Shown here: one piece after another, positions 1 to 9,000 of the stretch
Layout of the letters: each line of letters opens with the position of its first letter
Position numbering within the stretch: position 1 is the stretch's first letter
From: Bacillota bacterium
Lineage (GTDB): Bacteria > Bacillota > Clostridia > Lachnospirales > Lachnospiraceae
Direction of reading: 5' to 3'
Assembly: GCA_023412855.1 (NCBI GenBank)
Contig: JAEZRJ010000085.1
Location: 1-39,714 of the forward strand
DNA length: 39,714 nucleotides
The notes under the pieces: model-generated
Told to the model about the DNA's origin: nothing
Database searches by the model: none
What the model saw: the letters and a program-made list of their open reading frames with translations, nothing else
Program-made: the position numbers and the translations under genes

Positions 1-1
1 C

Positions 2-166
2 CTAGTATAACGTTCGACAAATAACTGGACCAATCGCGCAGAATGCTTTTCCTAGTGTGCAGTTCGAAAAACGTAGGCGTAGCGGGCTACGCTGAGGCTT
101 TTCGAACTGTACAATCGGGAAAGCAGGCAAGCGATTGGTCCAGTTATTTGCGAAACGTTGTACTAG
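2..166. repeat. Long imperfect hairpin (about 165 nt)
   Basis: Positions 2-37 and 131-166 are inverted copies matching at 32 of 36 positions, including the identical 20-mer CAAATAACTGGACCAATCGC. Within them, 57-72 pairs with 97-112 (14 of 16), 77-83 pairs with 86-92 (7 of 7), and 43-58 pairs loosely with 112-128. The whole segment therefore folds on itself around position 85. It could be a MITE-like element, the end of a mobile element or a structured RNA. The window starts at the element's edge, so target duplications cannot be tested. No protein here is convincing. Confidence 0.75.
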
Positions 167-427
167 TCGAACTAATCAAAGGACTTACCATGGAAGCAAA
201 TGAGTTGAAAGGGAAACGGAGGATTTACATCAGTCAATAAACCTGTTTCGCGTTTTATAAGTCATAAAGGGTGATGAGAGCGACGATAAGCTAAAACGTC
301 GCTTTTTTCATGTAATAGTAACAAATTTCAAAGTATATGATTCCAAAAGTCAACGTTAATGTTATACTATCCGTATAAATGATTTCTTAAAAGGTCGGAA
401 AATAAAGCGGAAAGCAGGTGATGGAAT
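167..427. other. Intergenic stretch before the DMT gene
   Basis: No convincing gene. A 16-codon frame (190-240) preceded by AAAGGA is too short and unsupported to call. A terminator lies at 279-308. A TATACT -10-like hexamer at 363-368 with a poor -35 (TTCCAA, 341-346) is the best promoter candidate for the gene at 428. Confidence 0.4.
279..308 (+). terminator. Rho-independent terminator
   Basis: AGCGACG (279-285) pairs with CGTCGCT (297-303) around an 11-nt loop and is followed by six T residues. It ends rightward transcription from the hairpin region or from a gene left of the window. Confidence 0.8.
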
Positions 428-1468
428 ATGAAAAAAAAGGCAATATTTATGGCGATTCTGGCGGCAGTCTGTTACGGAATCAGCGCGCCCGTCTCAAAAG
501 TTTTATTAAAAGAGCTTTCTCCCGTATTCATGGCATCTCTTCTCTATCTGGGTGCCGGAGCAGGGATGCTCGTCGTAAATCTGTTAAGAGGAAAGAAATC
601 GGAACAGAAGGAAGCGAAAATTACGAGAAGTGAGCTCCCTTATGTAGCCGGAATGATAGTTCTGGATATTGCGGCACCGATTTTTCTTATGCTCGGCCTA
701 AGCCTTACCACATCGGCGAACGCGTCTTTGATGAATAATTTCGAGATTGCAGCTACGGCAGTGATTGCCTTGGCAATTTTTAAGGAAGCGATAGGGAGAA
801 GAATGTGGATAGCCATATTCCTTATCACCGTGTCGAGCATGATTTTATCTGTTGAGGATTTCAGTACCTTTTCCTTTTCTATAGGCTCGTTATTCGTATT
901 GATGGCCTGTGTCTGCTGGGGCTTCGAAAACAATTGTACGCGGATGCTGTCTTTAAAAGACCCGTTTGAAATCGTCATTATCAAGGGCTTCGGCTCCGGC
1001 TTTGGTTCCCTGCTCATAGCGGCAGCTTCATCGGAAATCATTTTTCAAGGGGCTTATATCGCTTTTTCTCTTTTGCTGGGATTTGTGTCCTATGGACTTA
1101 GCATTTTCTTTTATATCCGCGCGCAAAGGGAGTTAGGGGCAGCGCGCACAAGTGCATATTATGCTGTTTCGCCATTTATCGGTGTATTCCTGTCGTTTAT
1201 AATTTTCGGTCAGGATTTGACACTTTCGTTTTCTGTCGCGGCCTTTATTATGGCAGCAGGGGCATACCTGGCGGCGTTCGAGAGGCATGAGCACACCCAT
1301 GCACACCATGAATTGGAACACGAGCATAGGCATAGTCATAATGATGGACATCATATCCATACTCACGATTATCCGGTAGAGGGTGAGCACAGCCATCCTC
1401 ATATACACGGAGAAATGGTACATACCCATGTTCACACCCCGGATCTGCATCACACTCACGAGCATTGA
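428..1468 (+). CDS. DMT/EamA transporter with histidine-rich C-terminal tail
   Basis: A 346-residue inner-membrane protein with two EamA halves (about residues 5-140 and 150-285) and about ten hydrophobic segments, the usual drug/metabolite transporter fold. The last 61 residues are unusual: about 24 are histidine, in HTH, HHIHTH and HSHPHIH runs, as in metal-binding tails of Zn, Ni or Co proteins. That suggests metal binding or transport, but the substrate is not visible. The start at 428 follows AGGTGATGG. The gene converges on the chemoreceptor and shares a structured terminator with it. Family is clear; the metal link is inference. Confidence 0.88.
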   Translation: MKKKAIFMAILAAVCYGISAPVSKVLLKELSPVFMASLLYLGAGAGMLVVNLLRGKKSEQKEAKITRSELPYVAGMIVLDIAAPIFLMLGLSLTTSANASLMNNFEIAATAVIALAIFKEAIGRRMWIAIFLITVSSMILSVEDFSTFSFSIGSLFVLMACVCWGFENNCTRMLSLKDPFEIVIIKGFGSGFGSLLIAAASSEIIFQGAYIAFSLLLGFVSYGLSIFFYIRAQRELGAARTSAYYAVSPFIGVFLSFIIFGQDLTLSFSVAAFIMAAGAYLAAFERHEHTHAHHELEHEHRHSHNDGHHIHTHDYPVEGEHSHPHIHGEMVHTHVHTPDLHHTHEH

Positions 1469-1472
1469 ATAT

Positions 1473-1548
1473 AAAGGCGGGGAACTCCCAAAAGTAACAT
1501 CCATCTGCTTGCAGTAAACAGTGGAGTTGTCAGGACTTCCCCGCCTTT
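1473..1548. terminator. Bidirectional structured terminator
   Basis: AAAGGCGGGGAA (1473-1484) pairs with TTCCCCGCCTTT (1537-1548). A nested pair AACTCC/GGAGTT (1483-1488 and 1523-1528) lies inside. T-rich sequence follows on both strands, fitting its place between convergent genes. Confidence 0.75.
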
Positions 1549-1580
1549 TAAATATTAAAAACCGTATATTCTTATTTAAA

Positions 1581-3371
1581 CTATGATGTCTTGAAACCTG
1601 CTACCAAGACCTGCAATTCCTTGATGCGGTCATTTACATTGTTGCTGAGGTCTGCTATGGAAATCATGGAAGCGAGAATTTCCTCGGAACCGGCGGAGGT
1701 TTCCTCCGTAGTGGCAGCATTCTCCTGTGCGCTGGCGGAAAGGTTGCTAATATGCGACACTACATTTTTGCAGCTTAAGTTCATCCGGTCGTTGATACTT
1801 TCTAACGCATCGATTTGTGTGTTGATGACCTCCAGATTTTTGGCGATAGCGGTATACTTGTTCTTCGTATCGTCTACGCTCTCGGTCTGTACCTGTACCG
1901 TATCCCTTGCCAAGTAACTCTGTTCCTTTGCCAAGGCAGCATTTTCCTGCAATTCTTTCAGCATCGTGTTAATGGTGCCTACGGACCCGGCAGATTGTTC
2001 TGCGAGCTTGCGTATCTCATCGGCGACCACGGCAAAGCCTTTGCCTGCCTCTCCCGCTCTTGCAGCTTCAATGCTGGCATTCAGGGAGAGAAGGTTCGTC
2101 TGCTCTGCGATTGCAGAGATGAGAGAGCTGGCTTCCCCTATCCGGTCAGCGCTGGTATTTATTTTATCTATGACTTCCAATATCTCCAAGAAAATTTTCT
2201 GGCTGTTCTTATTGATCTCGGTAAGGCAGTTTACCACATCAAGTCCTTCCATACCGGCTTTGTTTATCTGTTTGGAAGCTTTTGCGAGAAGAGCGCCGCT
2301 TTCGGCACTCTGACCGATGACCTCTTCTAAATTCACGATTTCTGATGCCGACTGCTCCGTATCGGTGGCCTGGGAGGTGGCAGTGCTTGCAATTTCCTCA
2401 ATTGCCCTTGCGATTTCTCCCGTGGCAACGCTGACCTCATCGGTGCTTCTTACCATTGTTTGGGAGGAAGTTCCTATTTCGAGGGAGGCAGTGCTTATTT
2501 GCCCTACGATTTCCTGCAGGGAAGCGAGCACAGTATTGAAGGAAGAGGATAGAATTCCCAGCTCATCCTTGCTGTTTAAAGAAAGAGTATCCTGTGCAAG
2601 ATTCTTTTTCGCCAGCTCGTTCATGCTGCCGGTTATCTCATTGATATTCTTTCTTAAGTAACGTATAGTTATTAGTGCGAGGATCATAATTACCGCGATA
2701 AAAAAGATAGCTGCCGAGGTTACCCAGAGGATTTGGGACTGAATCTCCTGCTCCAGATGGGCGGAGCTATAGTCACTGTACAGAGTGAGCAAATCCTGCA
2801 TTTCATTGAGGCACTCTCTTGCTGTATCAAAAGATTCGTCCATCATATGAAAGTCCCCTTCCCCGGTCTCCGGGTTATAAGCGGACTGCCAGATAGTGAA
2901 ATTGGTGTTAAATTCTTCCAAAAGGTCCTTTATCGTTTTATCCTTTTGCAGGAACCCATCCGGATCATCGGTGTTTTCAGAGCCGTTAACCAGCACGAAG
3001 AGATTGTGAGGAGTATAATATTCCAGTAACTGTGAATCGTTTTGCAGATATTCCGCAACCTTATTGGCATTGTCGATTGCCTGTTGCGCATTTTCTTTGT
3101 ATACGCCTCTTAGATCTGTGAGCTGTTCGGAATCGGAAGCATCCAGGGAGTTAATGCGTAATGCGGCTTCGTTGGCTTGATAGAAATCCCTGTCGCTGCT
3201 CAGCAGGCTTACGTGTGTCATATATAGATTAACGTAAAAAATATCCCTACTGCTTTTATAGGTGGAATTGACGGTACTGCCAAATAGGAACAACAGCAAA
3301 CATAATCCCAAAGTGGTAGGTAGCACAATTAAAAGCAATTTGTTTCTGATCGATAGATTTTTAAACATCAT
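1581..3371 (-). CDS. Methyl-accepting chemotaxis protein
   Basis: A 596-residue transmembrane chemoreceptor that passes a ligand signal to CheA/CheW. The order is TM1 (about 10-32), an extracellular helical sensor of about 180 residues, TM2 (about 210-232), HAMP, and a long coiled-coil signalling domain. Its hairpin tip has the hallmark NLLSLNASIEAARAGEAGKG (about 425-445). The extracellular part resembles a four-helix-bundle sensor, so the ligand is unknown. There is no obvious C-terminal CheR-tethering pentapeptide. The start follows AGGAGGGCGACAA. It is monocistronic, with its own extended -10 promoter. Confidence 0.95.
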   Translation of the reverse strand: MMFKNLSIRNKLLLIVLPTTLGLCLLLFLFGSTVNSTYKSSRDIFYVNLYMTHVSLLSSDRDFYQANEAALRINSLDASDSEQLTDLRGVYKENAQQAIDNANKVAEYLQNDSQLLEYYTPHNLFVLVNGSENTDDPDGFLQKDKTIKDLLEEFNTNFTIWQSAYNPETGEGDFHMMDESFDTARECLNEMQDLLTLYSDYSSAHLEQEIQSQILWVTSAAIFFIAVIMILALITIRYLRKNINEITGSMNELAKKNLAQDTLSLNSKDELGILSSSFNTVLASLQEIVGQISTASLEIGTSSQTMVRSTDEVSVATGEIARAIEEIASTATSQATDTEQSASEIVNLEEVIGQSAESGALLAKASKQINKAGMEGLDVVNCLTEINKNSQKIFLEILEVIDKINTSADRIGEASSLISAIAEQTNLLSLNASIEAARAGEAGKGFAVVADEIRKLAEQSAGSVGTINTMLKELQENAALAKEQSYLARDTVQVQTESVDDTKNKYTAIAKNLEVINTQIDALESINDRMNLSCKNVVSHISNLSASAQENAATTEETSAGSEEILASMISIADLSNNVNDRIKELQVLVAGFKTS

Positions 3372-3428
3372 TTGTCGCCCTCCTGCAATAAGTTATCTAA
3401 TAAGTAAATATCTCTTCCCCCTGCACTT

Positions 3429-3461
3429 ATTATATCATCGTTATTATGGAAAGACTATCAA
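3429..3461 (-). promoter_or_regulatory. Promoter of the chemoreceptor gene
   Basis: On the minus strand, TGATATAAT is a perfect extended -10 (TGnTATAAT, 3437-3429). A TTGATA lies upstream (3461-3456) at 21 bp, too far for an ideal -35, so the extended -10 probably carries the promoter. Confidence 0.55.
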
Positions 3462-3571
3462 TAAATATTGCGAGAAGGCGAAGTTATGTACGATTTTGAG
3501 GAAAAACGTTTTTACTTTTAAGCTTACTTTACACTTTCTTTTTAGATAGTATATAACTAGAATGTGAGTAC

Positions 3572-3599
3572 TTGAAGTTTCTCTTTTTTGTATTAAAAT
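3572..3599 (+). promoter_or_regulatory. Candidate promoter of the flavoprotein gene
   Basis: TTGAAG (3572-3577), a 16-bp spacer and TAAAAT (3594-3599). This would give a 5' UTR of about 130 nt before the TTG start at 3740. The rest of the 3372-3739 gap holds no gene I can support. Confidence 0.4.
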
Positions 3600-3739
3600 T
3601 ATAATTAAGAGTAATGTTTTATGCTGCGCATTTACAAAACGTGATGTTGTGAATCTGTTTCGCGATTGACCGGCGCAGATACATTGGTGAAATAAACGCT
3701 GTCTTTTGATGAAATCGCTCAAGTGAAGGAGGTTGTAAT

Positions 3740-4360
3740 TTGAAAGTATTACTTATTAACGGAAGCCCTCATGAGAAGGGCTGCACATACACCGCGCTGT
3801 CAGAGGTTGCAGATGTGCTTGAGAAGAATGAAATAGAAACGGAAATATTATATCTTGGTACCAAGCCGGTAGCGGGTTGTATTGCCTGCGGGAAATGCGA
3901 GGAAACCGGCCGTTGCATTTTTAACGATAAGGTAAATGAAGTGTTGGAACGGCTGGATGAATATGATGGCATGGTGACAGGCTCTCCTGTCTACTATGCC
4001 GGCGCTGCCGGACAGCTTTGCGCCTTCCTGGACAGGTTATTTTACAGCGGAGGAGACCGTATGGCAGGTAAATGTGCCGCTGCTGTTGTGTCCTGCCGCC
4101 GTGGCGGTGCCAGCGCTGCTTTTGACCGCCTGAATAAATACTTTACCATCAGCAATATGCCGGTGGTATCTTCTCAATACTGGAATCAGGTACATGGCTT
4201 TACGCCGGAGGATGTGAGAAAGGATGAGGAAGGATTGCAAACCATGCGGACTCTTGGAGAGAATATGGCATGGCTTTTGAAAAGTACGCAGGCCGCACGT
4301 GAAAAGGGATTGGTGCTGCCTCAGTATGAACCGTATGTGGCTACTAACTTTATTCGTTAA
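3740..4360 (+). CDS. Iron-sulfur-type flavoprotein / NAD(P)H-dependent FMN reductase family
   Basis: A 206-residue flavodoxin-fold protein. The N-terminal LLINGSPHEKGCT is the FMN phosphate loop, and GSPVYYAG is a second flavin-contact segment. Between them C47, C50, C53 and C59 form C-x2-C-x2-C-x5-C, the compact motif that binds a [4Fe-4S] cluster in Isf-type proteins. It is probably a cytosolic electron-transfer or redox-stress flavoprotein; the partner is unknown. The start is TTG at 3740, preceded by GAAGGAGG. A less likely alternative is a plain NADPH:FMN reductase without a cluster. Confidence 0.85.
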   Translation: MKVLLINGSPHEKGCTYTALSEVADVLEKNEIETEILYLGTKPVAGCIACGKCEETGRCIFNDKVNEVLERLDEYDGMVTGSPVYYAGAAGQLCAFLDRLFYSGGDRMAGKCAAAVVSCRRGGASAAFDRLNKYFTISNMPVVSSQYWNQVHGFTPEDVRKDEEGLQTMRTLGENMAWLLKSTQAAREKGLVLPQYEPYVATNFIR

Positions 4361-4458
4361 TGGGCAGTCTGTTTTTTACAAGTTCCAGCGATGCGGTTTA
4401 TGATATTTCATAGTAGTAGTCATACACTTTCTGTGATTTTTTATGATAAAATTTAAGG

Positions 4459-4504
4459 AAGGTGCCTCCCGAGCCGCTTTATGGCTTTTGAGGCACCTTT
4501 TGTA
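4459..4504 (+). terminator. Terminator after the flavoprotein gene
   Basis: AAGGTGCCTC (4459-4468) pairs with GAGGCACCTT (4490-4499) with an inner GCC/GGC pair, followed by TTTTG. It also faces the end of the convergent LacI gene but lacks a good T-tract in that direction. Confidence 0.8.
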
Positions 4505-4554
4505 TGGCAAGGAATATGAGGGATTGCACGGCTTTTCCGATGGCGCCCTCCGTA

Positions 4555-5610
4555 TCAGGGGCGTGCGGGTCCGCTGCTCTCCCGGATTACAAGTTCAGGC
4601 AGAAAATCAACGGCATCCTGAACAGGCAGCCCCTGAATCTCATTAAGCAGCAGCTTGATAACATGACGGCCCAGCAGATCGTTGTGACGATCCAGACTGG
4701 TAAGCCGGGGGGTTAGGTAATCGCCGTCATAAAAACGGTCACAGCTTACTAAAGCGATATCCCCGGGGACGGAAAGCTGCCTGTCCGATATTGCGCGCAG
4801 TGCGCCCAGCGCTACATTGTCGTTCATTGAGAGCATAGCGGTAACAGGAGCCCGGCAGTCAAGAATCTGCAAAGCGGCGGTGTATCCGTCGGCCATAAAA
4901 TAGTTAGAGGCAGCAACGAACTCCGGTGCATCCTCCAGTCCTAACTCCAAAAGTGTGCGGTGGTAGGTATCTAAACGGGATTCTGTGATGTAAACTCCTC
5001 GTTCTCCTCCCACAAAACCGATTCTTTTATGTCCTAATGATGCCAGATAGCGAATGGCCATAGTAATTCCGGTGTCGTTTTCTTTATTAACAAAGGTGCA
5101 GGGAATATCGGGAAGAGTTCTCCCGATTACCACGGCGGGAATGGTGGAAGCGAGCCGTTTCAGGGCTTCTATGTAGCTGCCGCTGATTTCACATAAGTCG
5201 ATTTGTCCTCCGGCAATGATGACTCCATCCACTTTTTTATCTAAAATCATTTGAAAGTAGGTTTCTTCCTTCTGGCGTTCGCCCGAAGCGAAGGAAACTG
5301 CTGAAAATGCTGTATTACATAAAATGACAGAATAGCCTGACTGATGGGCGGCCCATTCGATTTCGGAAAACAGCGTGGAGAAGTAAGGATTGGTGATATC
5401 GGGAACGATAACGCCAAGTGTCTTCGTCTGTTTCAGGATAAGCCCCTGTGCCAGCGGATTGGGGGTATAATGATATTTGTCGATGACCTTCTGAACACGT
5501 TCTTTCGTCTTTGGCGATACGGGGACTGTGCCGTTTAAGACACGTGAGACGGTAGCGATGGAAACACCGCTTTCTTTTGCAATTTGTATGATTGTAATAT
5601 TTTTATCCAT
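4555..5610 (-). CDS. LacI/GalR-family transcriptional repressor
   Basis: A 351-residue regulator. The N-terminal helix-turn-helix (TIIQIAKESGVSIATVSRVL) and hinge helix are followed by a periplasmic-binding-protein-like effector domain (GVIVPDITNPYFSTL; GFVGGERG; MLSMNDNVALGALRA). A sugar or sugar phosphate probably releases it from DNA. An in-frame ATG ten codons upstream overlaps the -10 box, so I chose the ATG at 5610, which follows GGGAGGG. It is divergent from the large amylase gene and is the natural candidate to control it. The specific sugar is not readable. Confidence 0.93.
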   Translation of the reverse strand: MDKNITIIQIAKESGVSIATVSRVLNGTVPVSPKTKERVQKVIDKYHYTPNPLAQGLILKQTKTLGVIVPDITNPYFSTLFSEIEWAAHQSGYSVILCNTAFSAVSFASGERQKEETYFQMILDKKVDGVIIAGGQIDLCEISGSYIEALKRLASTIPAVVIGRTLPDIPCTFVNKENDTGITMAIRYLASLGHKRIGFVGGERGVYITESRLDTYHRTLLELGLEDAPEFVAASNYFMADGYTAALQILDCRAPVTAMLSMNDNVALGALRAISDRQLSVPGDIALVSCDRFYDGDYLTPRLTSLDRHNDLLGRHVIKLLLNEIQGLPVQDAVDFLPELVIRESSGPARP

Positions 5611-5630
5611 AAAGCCCTCCCGCCTATCAT

Positions 5631-5659
5631 AGTTTACCATAGGGAAAAATAGTTTTCAA
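5631..5659 (-). promoter_or_regulatory. Promoter of the LacI-family gene
   Basis: On the minus strand TTGAAA (5659-5654), a 17-bp spacer ending in TGG, and TAAACT (5636-5631). The start point would fall near 5624, just upstream of the ribosome site. That supports the downstream ATG as the true start. Confidence 0.65.
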
Positions 5660-5880
5660 CCGCCGGACTCCACATGATATCGTAAATTTATTGCAGGATT
5701 TTATTGGACGGAGAGTATTCTCGACGTATGTCAAATGTAACCTCTGCTTCGATGCAGCTCCCGATAGTGTGGTAAGCCTGATAGTAATACCTTGTAAAAG
5801 TTTGTAAATATCTTTTGCTTTTATACTCAGTATTTATTTTCGAAAAAAATGACTATAAATGAATAGAAAAACAATATAAA

Positions 5881-5971
5881 AAACATTTGTTTTTGTGACA
5901 AAACGCCAAAATTAATGAGGATAATTCTTGAAAATTAAACAATTGTTTTAAAAATATTATAATTATATAAT
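5881..5971 (+). promoter_or_regulatory. Amylase promoter with two palindromic boxes
   Basis: TTGTTT (5943-5948), a 17-bp spacer and TATAAT (5966-5971). The -35 lies inside the perfect palindrome AAACAATTGTTT (5937-5948). A related box AAACATTTGTTT sits 56 bp upstream (5881-5892). A paired palindrome with one copy on the -35 fits a dimeric repressor, and the divergent LacI protein is the obvious candidate. The repressor assignment is inference. Confidence 0.6.
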
Positions 5972-6062
5972 TATATACGAAAATATACGAAAAAGGTATT
6001 TCTGTCAAAAGGAGGAAAGGGAGAGATGTGGTGCTTATGTTTAAAGTTGAAGGGGGAAAACA

Positions 6063-9000
6063 ATGAAAAACGTATGTAAAAGATTAATTAGTTATTTGCT
6101 GGTATCTGTAATGATACTGTCCATGCTGCCGTCATTGCCTGCCAAGGCGGCTGAAAAGGGTGCCAATCTGGTGCCGAACATAGAGCCGGACGGACAAGTT
6201 ACCTTTTATTATGAGGGGGATGGAACCGAAGAAGAAGTGTATGTCAAGGGTTCCTGGGATGCTTCATGGGAACAGTATTTTTATATGGCCAAAGCGGAAA
6301 ACGATTTCTGGAGTGTGACCTCCACGGGATTGGATGCCGGAAAAAGCTATGAATACGGAATTATGGTAAAGAAAACCGGGGATACAGAAGCGGGATGGAT
6401 CAACCAGCCCAACCAATCGGCAGCCGGCGCTAATCCCCAGATTATAAGGAATCCCAAAACAAATGCAAATGGTACGGTTACGTTCTATTATTATCCTTCT
6501 TCCGGTGAAGCGGCGGGGGATATCAAGGTTACCTATACGGATAGCGAAGAACACAGTGCGGAAGTCGGATTTGCTCAGGATGCCAATTATCCAACCGTAT
6601 ACTCCGCGACCACAGGAGTGCTGAACGGTACATATACCTATGAACTGAGTGTGGGCGGGATTCCGATATCGCACTACAACAGCAATACAGATACGTTTAC
6701 CGTCAGCGGCAGCGCGCCGGAGGCTGACCCGTCGAAGCAGAGTCCGGTGATAGAAGACGGCGGCAGCGTGACTTTTTACTATTATGATCCTACTGCGAGC
6801 GAAGTGAAGCTGGCCGGTAATATGACTGATTGGGTGACCGGAGCCTGTCCTATGACTTATGACGGAGCCAGCGGATATTGGAGCGTTACGCTGACACAGC
6901 AGCAAAACGGTAATTATGAATATAAATTTATAATAAACGGAAGTTCCTGGCAGAAAGATCCTCTGAATATGGGGACAGGGGATAATAGTACCTATACGGT
7001 AACGAATGGTTATATATCGGATGTGGTAAGCCCGGTAGTAAACGGAAAAACCGTTACCTTTTATTACAAGGGAGCATCTACCGATACGGTAGTTCTGGCC
7101 GGAGATATGAATGGCTGGAAGCCGGACGGGGAAGATGCGGCTTATATGACGGATTACGACGCATCATCCGGCCTCTGGTCCATGACCCTTCGTCTGGAAC
7201 CGGGAACTTACTCGTACAAATACGTTGTGAACGGTGCATGGATAAAGGATCCGGCGAATGCAGCCACTCAGGATGGTAACAGCACATTTACCGTAGCAGA
7301 GCTGCCGGAGGGCTATTACACATACAATATTTACTACTATGATACCAGACATACGGGACAAAAGGATGCTGCCCTCTGGATATGGGAAGACGGCGGAGCG
7401 GCGGGGAAGGAATATCACTTTACCGGGCAGGAAACAATAGAAGGCCACACTTGGCTTAAGGCCGAGTTAGATCTGAACATTAATAATCTGAGCGTTATTC
7501 CCAAGAAATATTCATCCGGAGCAGTAGATTGGGGATGGCAGGATGTAACGAGAGGGCATGATTTTACCGGTGTGGATACTGCCAGAAATTTGTATCTGAT
7601 ATTCGGTGATCCCATCGCTTATACGGAATGTCCCGATCTTTCCGCCATATCGGAGGAAGACCGTTACGTAGTGGTAGAATATACAAGACCGGGCGGGGAC
7701 TATGACAACTGGAATATTTATACATGGAACAGCGGCTATGGCTCAGAGGTAATCGTACCCTTTGAAAAGACAGCGGATGGCAAGGCGATCGCCAAAGTGC
7801 CGGTAACGAAATCGGTAGCGGAACTGAACTTCTGTGTGCGCCGCAGTGAGACGGGTAATCCCTGGGCAGAGAAGGACGGTGGAGATCATTCCGTTAAGAT
7901 TCCTGCGGACCAGACGATAGCAAAGGCCAGACTTGTACAGAATAAGGGTGTGACGGAGATATTGCCTTATAATATCGGTTATGAGATCGACGCGGCGGCA
8001 GGCAGTGTGAGTTTCTACTACCGCGACAATGCCCTTTTCCGAGATGGAAGACAGGGAGAGCTTGCAGACAAAGTAAAAGTATGCATTGATGGTGTGCCGG
8101 GGGAGGAGAGTACGGATACCATTCATAATATGACCTACGATACGAAGAATGAGCGGTATGTCTATGTGCACAACAGCCTGACAGAAGGAGAACATACTTA
8201 TTGCTATTTCATAGACAATGAGCGGAAGCTGGATGCTTATAATACGAAGACAGACGCTTCCGGGCTTATGTCCGTATATGAATACCATTCTTTTGCGGCG
8301 CAAGTGGGGACGAGCCTGGCGTACGCGAGTATGGACTACAATGACAATAATTTGCTGACCATAGAGCTGACCGACGATCAGGGACAGCCTATTGAGGAGA
8401 TGGAGGCAACAGAGATAACGGCAGACTTAAGCAGTCTGGGCGGTACAAAGACCCCGGTAGACCCCGAGCTTATGGCACTATCCTTTGGCGTGCGCTATAG
8501 CACGGCGGCAGGCAGGGCGGCTCTTCCGGTAACGGTTAAAGATCAGTACGGGAATATATATACCGGAAGCGCGGAGGTAGAAATAAAAGCCCGGGAAAAG
8601 GGAGTTGATTTCGATTGGGACGAGGCGGTAATCTATTTTGCGGTAACGGACCGTTTCTTTGACGGCAATGCGGCAAATAACGATACTGACGGCATCGGAG
8701 ACTATAACACCGGCGTGAACGGAAGCTCCAGCTATCATGGCGGAGACTTGGCGGGAATTACGCAGAAGCTCGATTATTTGCAGGAACTTGGAGTCAATAC
8801 GGTATGGATTACTCCTATCGTGGAAAATTATATGGCGGACGGTCTGTCTACGGATGTGGCAGGAGTCAAGTCCTATGGCTACCACGGATATTGGGCGAGT
8901 AACTTCGAAAAGCTGAATCCTCATCTGGGAAGCGAAGCCGAACTGCATACTCTGGTGGATGAGCTGCATAGCAGAGGGATGAAACTGATGGTGGATGTGG

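Noticed and set aside
2..166. Integron attC site or retron RNA
   Set aside because: The ends do not match the attC core sites, and no integrase or reverse transcriptase is in the window.
43..240. 65-codon frame over the left-edge hairpin
   Set aside because: Most of it is the inverted repeat itself and no ribosome site precedes the ATG.
190..240. 16-codon frame after the hairpin
   Set aside because: AAAGGA precedes it, but the peptide is too short and charged, with no other support.
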